Counted from the first letter of the stretch, positions 9,175 to 20,266 are shown. The stretch: 64,000 bases of DNA from Oreohelix idahoensis (GCA_024509875.1 JAMPIV010012421.1:372001-436000); one strand, 5' to 3'. Notes: a model not told the origin generated them from the sequence alone. Numbers and translations: made by a program.

Positions 9175-11498
9175 AGGACCGCGCGGTTGCGCGCCAAAGA
9201 CAAGTTCGAAAGAGAAAACCCTGTATGCTCGTTGGGAACCTCTCTATAAGCAAAGAGAGCTGCAGGTAGGACCCTGTCCCAATCATCAGGATGATCCTCC
9301 GTTATCTTGCCTAGTAAGTTCTTTAGTGTCCTATTAAGACGTTCAACCAATCCATTGGACATTGGATGATAAATACTACTGAGAGACCTTTTAATGTCCA
9401 GAGTAGCCATCACCTGAGACATAGTGTCCGATATCAATTGAGTGCCGTGGTCTGATAGTATTTCTCCGGGAAATCCCAGCCGAGAAAATATGAGCCAAAG
9501 AGCATCTGCGATATCGACAGTTGATATGCTTTTAAGAGGAATAGCCTCTGGCCAACGAGTGCACATGTCAACGCAAGTAAGGATAAATTGATGTCCTCTG
9601 GCTGACTTAATCTTAAACGGGCCAATAATGTCTATTGCCATTTTCTGAAACGGCCGAATAGGAATATCTGCCGCCTGAATAGGTGCAGCATGTCTTGGAC
9701 CTCTAGACTTGACCTCTTGGCAAATTTTGCAAGACCGGCAATAAATTCGTATGTCTTTGTTCACGAATGGCCAAAAGAAAGACGCAAGGACTCTAGTCTT
9801 AGTTCTGGAAAAACCCATATGTCCCGCACACTGAGAATCGTGTGCATTTTGAAGAATTAAGGCTCTCATACACTTAGGCACAAGAATTTGCGAATGCATA
9901 GACTTGTCCGAGGGTTGTACCATTCGTACCAATATACCATTCTTCATAGTGATATACGATCTGTGATTCGTATTCAGATTAGGATCACCTTTCTTTGCGA
10001 GAAGAAAGAATTTCTTCAAAGAAGGATCCTCTTCTTGTCGTTTAAAAAACGTGTCATGCGAAATCACCAAGTGATCATCTTGGCTATCAACTCCATTACT
10101 ATCATCAGATGAAGTTGGAGGGATAAGAGCTTGGGCTCTTGCTACCACTGCATTGACCGCTTGGATATTTTGTTCCTCCCAAATAGAAATTTGTTGCGGG
10201 GTGCATTCCTTAACCCCATGAATACGACCAATTATAAGATCCGAAATAGGATTAGGAAGAAGACACGCGTGGACATCTCCTGTAAAGAAAGGAGTGTCAA
10301 TGCTAATGATAGCAGTAGGATATTTTTCCATGGTACCACCAAATGTAACACATTTGACCACCTTTCCCGAGTAACAGCGAGGATCTATCAGAGACTGCCT
10401 AACCCCGACAGTAGTGCAACCAGAATCAAAAAGCACTGAGACTAGCCTATCATTCACTAGACCTTTATGCAAGATGAGAGATCCTCTCCCATCATGCGCA
10501 ACCGTAGCAGGAAGAGCGGGAAGAGGGTGACCACAAATTAAGGTAGATACAGACGATGGCTCGAACAATGTTGAGCATTGGGGGCATTCAGTTGCTCTCT
10601 CAAAATCGAAAGCACAACCAGTGATAGCATTAGAGTTCCCACTATCATTTACTTGATTACAGGCTCCATTAAACTCTTGTTGTGCAGAGTTTGCCTGTTG
10701 GAAAGCTTTCATTTTGTTATATCTAGGTCTACCGCGATTATCATTTCCCCTGTAATTGTTATCATATTGTCTATTGTAATTATCATTCCGGTTTGTATAT
10801 TCACCATCGTCATATTCTTGACGTCGAGAATGGTTATCCCGAGCAGAAAAGCTTGGGTAGTTTTTATTGTGATAACCTTTGCGAAAGTGTCTAAAATTAT
10901 TACCACCAAAATTACGAGAACTCCCATCTCGTCTCCAGTTCTTAGAAGAAGAACCATCATATGTTGGATTACTCTGCTTATGGGTGTAATTCTGATTACT
11001 TTTCCTATTCCAGTTTTGTTGAGCACCCTGAAATTTCGTATTGAAATTAAGGCCATATGGTGCTGCCGAAGCAACTGGCAACCCTTCTTTCACTTTAGAA
11101 TTGCTAACTGTAGCATGGGGATGCGCGGTGGCATACTGACAACAGTATTCCTCCATGTCTTTTAAGTTTTTAGGCTTACGCTCATGAAGAAATGCAAGGA
11201 AATAATCATTAACAGATGGCAAAACTTTGTCTCTAAGTAATAAGTCCATTAGACCTTCATATGTTTTCTCAGTTTGAGACAACTCAACCCATCGTGTAAA
11301 TGTACGACGTATCTTTGTAACAAAATCAGAGAAATCTACTTCATTTTCTGGCAACATTGTCCTAAAACGAAGACGATAATCTTCTTCTTTTAGTTGATAT
11401 TTTTTTAATAATGCTGCTCTGACAACATCATAATTAGTTCTATTATGCTCTTCTATTGTCATAAGAGTAGTCACAGTTTCACCTGTAAAAAATTCCAT
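9153..11498 (-). CDS. gag-pol: Gypsy copy 1 capsid-protease-integrase polyprotein
   Basis: A 781-codon frame. It begins with the capsid (YRLRFRTMLPENEVDFSDF...DLLLRDKVLPS), which looks SCAN-like. Then comes a basic Asn/Arg/Tyr-rich linker (about residues 160-290) and a C-x2-C-x13-C-x-H module (CPQC...CGH, about residue 305-325). The aspartic protease has LFDSGCTT. The integrase zinc finger follows (H...H...CRSCKIC), then the integrase core (DIIGP, SDHGTQ, and Glu in NGLVERLNRTLK). The frame ends after NEHTGFS because one base is missing compared with copy 2, where FELMYGAPPRGP follows. The gag frame above it (11506-12162) joins through a T7 homopolymer near 11,520. The product would process Gag-Pol and insert the cDNA. 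Confidence 0.85.
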   Translation of the reverse strand: MEFFTGETVTTLMTIEEHNRTNYDVVRAALLKKYQLKEEDYRLRFRTMLPENEVDFSDFVTKIRRTFTRWVELSQTEKTYEGLMDLLLRDKVLPSVNDYFLAFLHERKPKNLKDMEEYCCQYATAHPHATVSNSKVKEGLPVASAAPYGLNFNTKFQGAQQNWNRKSNQNYTHKQSNPTYDGSSSKNWRRDGSSRNFGGNNFRHFRKGYHNKNYPSFSARDNHSRRQEYDDGEYTNRNDNYNRQYDNNYRGNDNRGRPRYNKMKAFQQANSAQQEFNGACNQVNDSGNSNAITGCAFDFERATECPQCSTLFEPSSVSTLICGHPLPALPATVAHDGRGSLILHKGLVNDRLVSVLFDSGCTTVGVRQSLIDPRCYSGKVVKCVTFGGTMEKYPTAIISIDTPFFTGDVHACLLPNPISDLIIGRIHGVKECTPQQISIWEEQNIQAVNAVVARAQALIPPTSSDDSNGVDSQDDHLVISHDTFFKRQEEDPSLKKFFLLAKKGDPNLNTNHRSYITMKNGILVRMVQPSDKSMHSQILVPKCMRALILQNAHDSQCAGHMGFSRTKTRVLASFFWPFVNKDIRIYCRSCKICQEVKSRGPRHAAPIQAADIPIRPFQKMAIDIIGPFKIKSARGHQFILTCVDMCTRWPEAIPLKSISTVDIADALWLIFSRLGFPGEILSDHGTQLISDTMSQVMATLDIKRSLSSIYHPMSNGLVERLNRTLKNLLGKITEDHPDDWDRVLPAALFAYREVPNEHTGFSLSNLSLARNRAVLCPCYTI

Positions 11499-11505
11499 CA
11501 GTTGT

Positions 11506-12162
11506 TCAACATAGTTTTCCTTTTTTTATCTTATGCGTACCACATAAAAATTCGAATCTATTAAGATAATCAGTTATATCGTCCTTTAAAGTATTGAAAT
11601 GAGGCAATTTGATCTTACTAGACCTCTCCTTTGTTGTATCCGAAGTTACTTGATGAGCACCCATATTTGTTACTTTCAATTTCTCTAATTCCAAAGTCGT
11701 GAGTCTTTCCTCATCTTCCATTTTCTGTTTCCTTTCTTCGGCTTGAAGTTTTCTTTCTTCTGCAGCAGCTTGAAATTTTCTTTCCTCTGCAGCAGCTTGA
11801 AATTTTCTTTCTTCTGCTTGAAGTTTTCTTTCCTCTGCAGCAGCTTGAAGTTTTCTTTCTTCAGCAGCAGCTTCATTTTTTTGTTTTTCCATTTCCATCT
11901 GGAATTTTCTTTCATCAGCTTGCATTTGCAACCTTAAATTCTCAGCATCTATCTTCTTTTGTTCAGCTTGCATCTGCAATCTTAAATTCTCAGCATCTAT
12001 CTTTTTTTGCTCAGTTTTCGCTTTCAATTTATTTTCCTCTTTTTGTCTCTTTTCTTCTGACTTCAATGCTAAGGCGTATTGAGCAGTTGCAAATTCTTCT
12101 AACTTGTCACCTGTCTTCCCAAGGACTTTCCCTTGTTCAATGAAGAAGTCTAGTGTAGACAT
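11506..12162 (-). CDS. gag: Gypsy copy 1 gag N-terminus, long coiled coil
   Basis: The frame starts at 12162 (MSTLDFFIEQGKVLGKTGDK). From about residue 30 to 165 it becomes a very charged Lys/Glu/Gln-rich coiled coil built from repeats such as AEERKLQAAAEERK. It ends in a gag-like segment (KLPHFN...YLNRFEFLC). The start is supported by the equivalent Met in the third copy at 63,580. The frame stops at 11,506, but the capsid continues in another frame right after the T7 run at 11,521-11,527, so a 1-base homopolymer error or mutation separates them. Gag would assemble the particle. The coiled coil precedes the capsid in all three copies. Confidence 0.8.
   Translation of the reverse strand: MSTLDFFIEQGKVLGKTGDKLEEFATAQYALALKSEEKRQKEENKLKAKTEQKKIDAENLRLQMQAEQKKIDAENLRLQMQADERKFQMEMEKQKNEAAAEERKLQAAAEERKLQAEERKFQAAAEERKFQAAAEERKLQAEERKQKMEDEERLTTLELEKLKVTNMGAHQVTSDTTKERSSKIKLPHFNTLKDDITDYLNRFEFLCGTHKIKKGKLC
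11700..12060 (-). repeat. In-frame minisatellite in gag coiled coil
   Basis: Direct repeats of about 24-33 bp (unit like gcttgaagttttctttcttctgcagca) encode AEERK(L/F)QA repeats. Two larger units encode EQKKIDAENLRLQMQ. All periods are multiples of three, so copy-number change keeps the frame. The equivalent region of gypsy copy 2 (51,978-52,170) has different short Glu/Lys/Arg-rich repeats, indicating independent expansion. Confidence 0.75.
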
Positions 12163-13434
12163 TCTATCTAATGAGATCAGTAACCTGAAAAATTAATTTA
12201 ATTAATTACCTTATCCCACTTTAATGGGAGATAAGTCTTCAATGTTAGACTTGTATACTCAGTTCAGTTTATTTCACTCTCTTTGAGAGTCAAGTCTTAA
12301 TCAAAGACCTTGTATGGTTACCTTATTTCTTTATAATAATTTTCTATCAATACTCCCAATATGAATAGTGTATCATATTAATAACGACAATAATAATACA
12401 TGACCAAGTATATGTATGTAGACTGTGTATGACAATAATAAATACAAAGACAAGGATACAGAACAACAACCGAAAACGTTTGCAGAAGTCAAATAAACAA
12501 TACAGCGAAACTAAGGAAAATGTTACAAAAATGTGTAAAGATGACTGCGAAAAGTAAACAAGACAAATGGAACACTGTTATAAACAAAAAGGTGTAAAGA
12601 AATAAACGGAAGGAAGGAGAGAAGAACAGATACAAACAAAACAAATCGAAAATCAAAGAATGGAAAAATAACGAAAACAACACTAACTCATGTCGTCACA
12701 GCTAAACGTAAACAGCAACAATTGTCGCTAGCAAATTCAAATTAAGGAAATTTGCAGTCCCTAACGACACGCTCTCAATAGATAACCTCTATTACGTGGT
12801 ATTTATCTAAAGGAGTCACCTTACCCAACCAGCCCGCTGAAAAACACAAGAAAAATACACAACAATAGTACAAGTAACATAAATAGCAATTGAATGTGTT
12901 GCAAAATAAAGCTTAGTCACACATGATGTTACAGTAACTATCTTGCTCCTTGCGAACACAGAAACAAAATGTCAAGCGCGCACTGATTGTCAGATCCACT
13001 GTAGCATGAAGTGGTCTTCCAGAACATAATGTCACTATGAACTTCTCGAAACTTGAGTCTTGCGCATCGAATGTTGACAATTTCACGTACTGTTTACAAA
13101 CACTTGACCTCGAACAATGTAACTTGAATGCTCGGACGTAGAAAAGTCTGTTGTTGACTGAGACGTGTAAACAACCAGCAGTACTGTTCACAATAGGGAC
13201 TTGACTTGCAGTTGTGGTCCACGTAGCAAATGCCTAGATGCCCACTTCAGTACTTGTCATGTTTGTGGTTCATGTAGCATTATAACATAAATGCTAACAC
13301 TGTTTATCTGGGTCAACAGTTGATGACCTATTTCTGTCCTGTGTAGCCAAAACTTGAAAGTGTAGAGTATGTGAGTTATTCTCTTTTTCTGTCCACCTTG
13401 TCTCTCAAAACATGTAGCACAAAGTCCACGGAAA
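12163..13434 (-). other. Gypsy copy 1 5' leader
   Basis: About 1.27 kb between the gag start and the upstream LTR, AT-rich, with no supported coding frame. I could not identify a primer binding site that matches a tRNA 3' end next to the LTR at 13,434. A long leader of similar size (about 1.17 kb) also precedes gag in copy 2. Confidence 0.5.
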
Positions 13435-13534
13435 TGTTAATTTCTCGCTCTCCACTGTGCATCGCATATAGCCCAGAACTGTTTTACCTTTGACCCAAAA
13501 GGTCAAACACAATGAATGAACAAACAAGGGAGAT
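13435..13534 (-). repeat. 5' LTR of gypsy copy 1, inner part
   Basis: Matches 6549-6650 of the downstream LTR and starts TGTTAATTTC. It breaks off after aagggagat at 13534, where the downstream LTR continues aacccctaatc. The continuation resumes at 15900, so an insertion with the 5-bp duplication GAGAT (13530-13534 and 15900-15904) separates the two parts. Confidence 0.85.
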
Positions 13535-15899
13535 TGTAGTGGGTTTTGATGGTATTGTATGGTTGATGTCACTTAGTAGGATGTATGAGGTCAGTTGTGA
13601 TGGCTCCTGAGATAAATGTAGATGTGAATTACAGAAGGCCCTTCGTACTACCACTTACGACCTCACACATATCTTTTTTACTAATGAATGTGGCTACGTT
13701 AAATTATAGGGTACTGATATGTACTGTGTTGTATTAGTATATACAAACACACACACAGATAATTACTAAGTGTAATAATATTAATAAAATTTATAACACA
13801 CTGAACTGACTCAGCTGTTTTAGTTTTAGATATAGAAATTTTCTTTAAGTTTATTTGTTCTGAACCAAGGTTTTATTTTGGTCAGAACATATGAAAGGTT
13901 ATGAAGTTATGAATGAAATGCATGGATATATGTCATAATAAAATGAAAGGTGTATACATATGTATTTTACAAGACTAGTTAATATTAATACTGTTTATAT
14001 TTTAAATTTCTCTGGGAGAACGATTAATGGATGTGCTGATGGGGTGGCGTCATCACTCCCATTCTGTAACTACAGGAGCTGTGTCCATTAGATTATAACT
14101 TGATACTGTGTCTTTCCCAAAGTTCAGTAAACCGTGGTGGGGAAATTATTATAAGTTCCTTAGAAATATGGTGAATCTTCAGCAGGCCATTTAGTACTCA
14201 TCTGGTCTGCGAAGAACTGATGCAGAATCAGGTGGTCCACTTCTCTCGACAGCTAGAATAGAACGATAGTCTGCTTCTATACGCTGTTTGCCTGCATACA
14301 CGTCTGCTGGTGTAACTTTGAATACTTATGTAGCACTAGCTTAGTGCCACATCAGAAACTAACACTTCTGAAACAAAATTGGTGCTGTGTCAGTACTCTA
14401 TACACTGCACCACTTTTACACAGCACAACACATCAACAATATACAGAAATGGGTCAGATCTCTCTGACCATACAGCACATCTTACCAAGTTGGTTTCATA
14501 TTTTATCAATTCCCCCAAAGTCTGCAGTGCATATGAGATATGTTCAATAGTTTTCTATTATCCAATAAGATAGGTGATATGTTCCCACATATCTCAATAC
14601 TTGATCCGCCCTTCATAATCCTTGCTGGCGTCTATGTATTTTGTTTATCTCTAGACCCTGAACTTGGGCTGGGGATCTAGAGCGAACCCCTTACTTGTTG
14701 TAAGAGACAGATTTTGATATGGCAGTATCAAATCACTCGAAATATTAAACAATATTAAAATATACAAAAGAAATGCTTTCATTCTTACCAGAATTACGAA
14801 TAGAGAACACAGTTATGTTCTAGCAAAACTCAGCTGAGCTGCTGGCTCTAGTATGGCGTCCCTCTAAATATGGAATAGCTTTCTGGGAAATACACCACTG
14901 AATTATTTACTGTGTCTACTACTGGACAGCTTTTAGTTGAATGGCAAAAATGCGCGTCTGTGCGCCAATAATATGATTATCTTTGGCCAATCACCGACTT
15001 TCCCCCTTTCAAATTTCAAACCTACAACCAAAAGTCAATTCAGTCATACCTCAGTCAAGTATGTATTATTGTCTGTTGGTCCGTCTGTCTCTACTTGCGT
15101 TTTCACAAAAAAACACACTTGTTTTTTGAACCAACTCTGCCGTCCCCTACACAATTTTGCCTTAAAAGTTATTTTTAGCCACAATTCTCCACCACATTCC
15201 CTCTCTTTCATTTCAACTAGATTTTTACGTTTGCAGACTCAAGGCCAAGATTTTGGTTATTTTTAGTGACATGGGTTAACAGTGTAGTCGTTCGTCTGAT
15301 ATGAACAATACAGTCTTTTGTCAATATCTTCCTTATTATCTATTCGTCTGGATAATTTAAAGTATATTATTTGTCAGCTCAAGATGGGCTGTCAAACTAG
15401 CTAAGTTTTATTTTCGTAACATTATTATTAAGAAAACATATTTTTTTTTCTCGTCTTTTTTTTTTTTTTTTTTTTTGAAATATCTTCGAGAAGCTTCTGT
15501 AATGCGTTTGCCTCTGATTTCAAATAAAACAACCAAGTATCGTAAAAGCGTCCAAGAAATGACTGTTGCATATAATAGTTAAGGTCCCTTTTGTCCATTT
15601 CTTTACATTGTGTCACTAGTGGACGTGAATTTTTTCCTTTCCCCACCAATTGCGTCTTTTTAGCCTTGCTAGTTTCAAACACGTGTTCAGTCATATTTTT
15701 TCTTTTTGATCTCCGTTCCCTCCCGTCTCCAAGGGTAAACGTTTTGTCTGCACGTCTAACAAGTTAGTTTCCATGGCGGGTAGGGAACCGCGGCATGGGC
15801 GATCATGTCTTCTAGTAGCTTATGCATTATTTTTATCCCTACATTTTATCTTGATAGTTGGAGATATTTCAACGTTGTATCACGGTTAAATTTATCACA
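13535..15899. mobile_element. Probable 2.37-kb solo LTR inside an LTR
   Basis: The insert begins TGTAGTGGG and ends TTTATCACA, i.e. TG...CA. It is bracketed by the 5-bp duplication GAGAT, and the intact sister LTR at 6549-6765 gives the empty site (gggagataacccc). TG/CA ends plus a 5-bp duplication are the signature of LTR integrase products. No gag or pol frame is present, so a solo LTR is the simplest reading; a non-autonomous LTR element is an alternative. It includes a T-run near 15,460 and AATAAA-like sites. Strand and family are unknown. Confidence 0.6.
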
Positions 15900-16021
15900 G
15901 AGATAACCCCTAATCAACCTGACACAGCAAAGTCAAGACATAGTTACTAATCTTTGACCAGGGTGAAAAACCTACAACCAATAGATCGATGTTTGAAACT
16001 CCATCAAAAATGACCGCAACA
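15900..16021 (-). repeat. 5' LTR of gypsy copy 1, outer part
   Basis: Nearly identical to 6645-6765: gagataacccctaatc... through ...atgaccgcaaca. It is the remainder of the LTR interrupted at 13534. The outer edge at 16021 ends in CA, as expected. Confidence 0.85.
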
Positions 16022-16770
16022 GTATGTAATCATGATTCATAACATATACTTTGAAGTCTGTTTCATAGACTGCGCGTAAGAGTGTGTGTTGCACTTGGTA
16101 TAAATATGAGATTCAACTTTTGAGCTCTTCAGATGGTAAGCTTTCGATGGAACTGAACTTAATATGAGTAATCAACTGTAAGCTTTAGCTTGACTGCTGT
16201 AGTAAGCTTTCAAGTGATTTGAACTTGATTTAAATATGTATTGAACATGTGCGCACGTGATATAACATGACAAAAAATGATGCATCCACTGTCTTAAGTG
16301 TGGGTGAGAAATATTTCTTTTTAATTGAGGAATGAAGGATGTCCTATGGCGAATTCTGCTAGCCAAATAATGTCCGTTTTGATAACTTTTTTTCTGGTTA
16401 GACGTCAGACACGTAGCGTGTAGACTCGGACTTCTGATGGATTTCTTTTCCTTTCGCAAAACCTTTAAGAACACAATACACCACAGATATGAATTATTTT
16501 ATCCCCACTGAATTAACCCGTGTTAAATAAGGCTAGGCTTTAGGGATTTCTCTCTACACCCTAATGTTGAAAAAATTGGACTCCTCTCTCTAACGAACTG
16601 CGTGGTACATATATTCATAAGACGCCCATATGTTCCTAAATCTTGCATGTGACGTAAAACTCCGCCCATACAACCAATAGCTAAGAGCCCATCTGGTCTC
16701 TCGTACCTAAAATCTCTCTTGTCCCCTGTCAGTCTAAAAGTGGGTGGACCAATCGCTACCAACTTTCAAT
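16022..16770. other. Intergenic, nothing recognised
   Basis: About 750 bp with only short chance frames. I see no family I recognise. Confidence 0.4.
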
Positions 16771-16775
16771 GCCGT

Positions 16776-17008
16776 TCTGTAAGCCACTCACGTCTATTGA
16801 TTTTCTGTTGTCTATTTCTACTTCTTTATTTCTTACGAGTGCCTGAAAACATACCTTTATGTTTGTCTAATATTTCAACTGGTTTAAACGAAGAATGGTG
16901 GGCCATGTGTTTGCTTCCTCCAAATCTATCAGTGAGGCGAACAACTGAAGTCGCTCACGTAGATTGGGCTTTAATTCAGAGATGAGTAATAAGTGGTACG
17001 TTATAATA
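16776..17008 (+). repeat. SINE-like repeat, body and tail
   Basis: The first part (gtaagccactcacgtctattgattttctg...tgtttgtctaatatt, 16778-16865) recurs at 17211-17306. The second part (tggtttaaacgaagaatggtggg...gatgagtaataagtggtacgttata, ~16870-17006) recurs at about 60,735-60,862. The unit therefore combines two blocks found separately elsewhere, as in a SINE family with truncated members. The tRNA-like head is missing in this copy. Confidence 0.7.
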
Positions 17009-17124
17009 GGGGAACAACAGAGACGATTGCGTCATTAATAGGCTGGACTGCCCATGGTAAATTTATGGTGTTATGTGTTGCAGGTCGCACTAATGACCCG
17101 TCATCAAAGCATCATAATTTGGTG

Positions 17125-17310
17125 ATGCCTAGATGGCAGGGAGGATAGTGTGATTCGCTTGCATAGCTAGGCGGGGCTGTCGCACGGAGGGTCATGGGTT
17201 CGAGTCCTGGGTAAGCCACTCACGTCTGTTGATTTTCTGTAGTCTAGTTTTCTACTTCTTTATTTCTTATGAGTGCCTGAAAACATACCTTTATGTTTGT
17301 CTAATATTAT
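17125..17310 (+). repeat. tRNA-derived SINE copy
   Basis: The head looks tRNA-like. An A-box candidate lies around 17,132 (tggcagggagg) and a clear B box GGTTCGAGTCC at 17197-17207, with spacing long enough for a tRNA with a large variable arm. The body gtaagccactcacg...tgtctaatatt follows and matches 16778-16865. An internal pol III promoter plus a shared unrelated body defines a SINE; the partner LINE is not identified. Confidence 0.7.
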
Positions 17311-20266
17311 TAACAGTATTGATTGGTAGTGATTGTAAAAAAACCTTTACATAACCTATGACTTTGTATTGCATGTCATCCAGGAGTGTTTTTGGAATAG
17401 CTTTTCTAAAGATTCAGACATTAATTCCCAGACAGTTGCAGGCATCAGCAGGAAGAAATTAGGAGAGCATAAAGTAAAACAGTCAGATATATGGAGAAAT
17501 GAAGGTACGCATGTAAATAAGCTTCTTTTTTAAGCAGTGAAGCATCTCAGTTGAGGCTGACTGCTGGTGCATATAATGTAGGCTTGTGTGCTGTTTTTAT
17601 TGTGTTACTTCAAGATGTTTGCCACCCCATGGATCTATCTCCTTCTGGATCATTCTGTAACACTGTTTTCTTCTATAGCTAATTTATTGGAGGAGGGTTT
17701 AAAAAGTAGTCATTGTGAAATCAAGCATTAAGAGATTTTATAGCTTAAACTTCCACATACAAAAAATGTATACTGACATCTTTGATACACTTGTCTGTAA
17801 TTGTGACAGACGAACTCATCCGTCCTGAATTTGTTAGGATGATGGTGAGAACCCTCTCATAACATCGGTACCCCTGAAGTGTTGGATGAGATGATACGAC
17901 TCTTCGTAACGACCCCTTGGATAACATCAGTGCCCCCGAAATATTGTAACCTTTCGTCAAACGGGATTTTTCTTTTCACCTGGACTCATTAGCTATGCAA
18001 CCTTTCCACGCAGATTGGCAACACGCTGGCTGATTGATATGTGGACAGTTTATCTACCGTTCATTCTGGTCATCGCATTGATTTAAGGAGAGATTAAATC
18101 ACGCCCATGGTCATCTCTGGAGCAATCATATGCAGTAATTTCATTAACTTGGCCCAGAGGGGGCGGCGCCAGAATCAAACAGATAGCAGCGACCACGATC
18201 AAAGAAACGGATTGGGGGGATCTCAGGAAAGATAGCGCCACGATCAAAGACAGTAGTGGTCCCTGAAACGATTTCGCATCTCGGTGTTAAACACGGAACC
18301 GATCGCAGTGGGAGCGAACGGGGAAAGCCGACGCAAGCAGCGAGCGAAGATACGAGAGGCCAGGGGCGGCTTCTCCTTTTGGTCTGGCGGTCAGATCCCC
18401 AAAAGTCTTCTGAGATCTAAAAAGCTGTCAAGTTTCTCATGTCCCACTCATCTTTCATTTCATTCTAGATATATACAGACCACGTAGAAATACACTTTAT
18501 CACTCGCTGGCCAGAACTTAACAGAAGCACTAGCTATATTTGAAATCTTGCTAGATTATCCCATGGATTTTATACATATTTGCAGTGAATTCTATTCTGT
18601 GCAAAGCGGTAATATATATATTGTGTAAAGTGATCAATGGTCTAGTTCATTCATTCTATTTCACTGGATTTTGTGTTAATTTAAATCTATTAAATTAAAC
18701 CATCTCAATAGTTCCAGTTGTAAATGTAATGATATACCTGCTATATTATTTCCAAAAGATAATAGATGTTAAATGCTTAAATTAACTTTTAAAGTCGCGA
18801 AGGAATTTATAATTAATAAATTTAGTTAAGTCCTATATTTATAGATGTGTGTTTAAACACTAAAACTCGCGCAGTGTTTATTAAATACATAATTAAATAC
18901 GCGAGCGTATAAAATAGTCTTAACGGGAAATTCATCGCGCTTTAGAAGGTTATTTGTTTTCGGTATATTACATGTCTTTTTTCTTTCATACAGAGTGATC
19001 GTAACCTGTGCGATCCCAGCATTAAGAAAGCAATAAAGAAATCATCTTAAAAACTTTCCAGACATATTGATGAAACATTTTTAAATTTAATCTTGTGGCG
19101 GTTCAATGCGACCTAGCTATCATAATTATATGAAAGAAAGCCTACCCAAGAATATTTCAAGAACAATCATCATATTAAGATTACAAATCTGTAAGATAAC
19201 CTGGAAGTTGAACAGTGCCAGTAGCGATACCTGATTTACTGCCTTACTGTGAGAAAGTACATATTTTCCTGAACGGTGACGGCTTAAGTTTTTTCCTCAC
19301 TGGATTAATAAACTTTCCGGTCAATTACTATCATCACGCATTGAAGGAATTTTACCATAGCGGAAGATTAAAGAGACCACTTCATTTTCACCCTTGTGTC
19401 GAACTGTGTCAGTGCCATCCCATAGACTCCTTTTATATAAATAAAACACAATAACTCTTAGGCTTCAAGTCCAGCGATATAGTGGGAATAGTGCTATCAG
19501 CCAACCTCGCTACATCTGGGGCGGGACATCGAAGTACTAGGCAGTTCACATGTCAAAAGTGTAATAGCTGTTTATATAATTCTATTGGATTGTCTGATGC
19601 TGCAATCGGTAAGTGTGTGAGAATATATGAGTGTGGATCCTCACGCGTGGGCATGAATGACAGGAAATTTAATCTTTTTTTTTGTAACCATTTTGTTAAC
19701 TTGCTTACCTGGTAATATATATCTTTTCTGTATACCCTACATTGTTCCTTTAAGTGGGATAGTTGATAATTTGTTAACTCTGTTTAAACCCCCCTCCTTT
19801 TCTTTTGCTTAGTAAAGGGAAGAACAATTGGGAAGAACAGGATTTTTTTCTACCACCTATACCTAATTTTGTAACACCTCTTTTCAGAGTAATTAACTTT
19901 ACTGTTAGGTTAACTTACCTATGTCCCTGATAACTATCTATCTTTGGACTGGGTTTATCTTTGTCTAATAAGCGGGACGGGCTTAGTCGATACCAATCTT
20001 CTTCACCCCCTCCCTACCTTGTTATTTACATTTTTCAGTACTTATGATTTTCTTTGCTGTAAACCAATGATTACACTGACTAACAAAAAAAAACTTTTTT
20101 TTTCTTTCTCTGACATTTCTATGTTTTTCTGGTCAATTTTAATGCGCTGTTTTTAAATCTGCAAACCGTTTTTCTCTATCAGGTCGGGATCTCTAGAAAT
20201 ACGCAATTGAAGTTTTTTAACAACGCATACAGTATTACAACATCATTCGTACAAGAAGTATAACAG
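17311..20266. other. ~3 kb without a recognised gene
   Basis: Only short chance frames. A GC-richer island with repeated cacgatcaaag words lies at about 18,165-18,400 (see findings). The rest is AT-rich, including T-runs near 19,675 and 20,090. Nothing is supported as a gene or repeat family. Confidence 0.4.

Larger units (their letters stand above)
6549..16021 (-). mobile_element. Gmr1-like Ty3/gypsy retrotransposon, copy 1
   Basis: A minus-strand LTR retrotransposon. Its two short LTRs are 6549-6765 (downstream) and 13435-13534 plus 15900-16021 (upstream, split by a 2365-bp insert). The internal region reads gag (12162 down), protease, integrase, then reverse transcriptase and RNase H (to 7249). 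Integrase before RT is the Ty1/copia order, yet the proteins are Ty3/gypsy-like. This combination characterises the Gmr1 clade. I see only three lesions in gag-pol: a frameshift near 11,515, one near 9240, and a TGA at 8380-8382. No env-like frame lies between RNase H and the downstream LTR. The target duplication is not clear at the outer edges. Confidence 0.85.

Noticed and set aside
10578..11165. 195-codon plus-strand frame rich in Ile/Val
   Set aside because: Antisense of the Asn/Arg/Tyr-rich gag linker of gypsy copy 1; the hydrophobic composition is a shadow.
17125..17210. A functional tRNA gene
   Set aside because: B box is good, but the acceptor and other stems do not pair convincingly and the sequence runs into a repeated SINE body.
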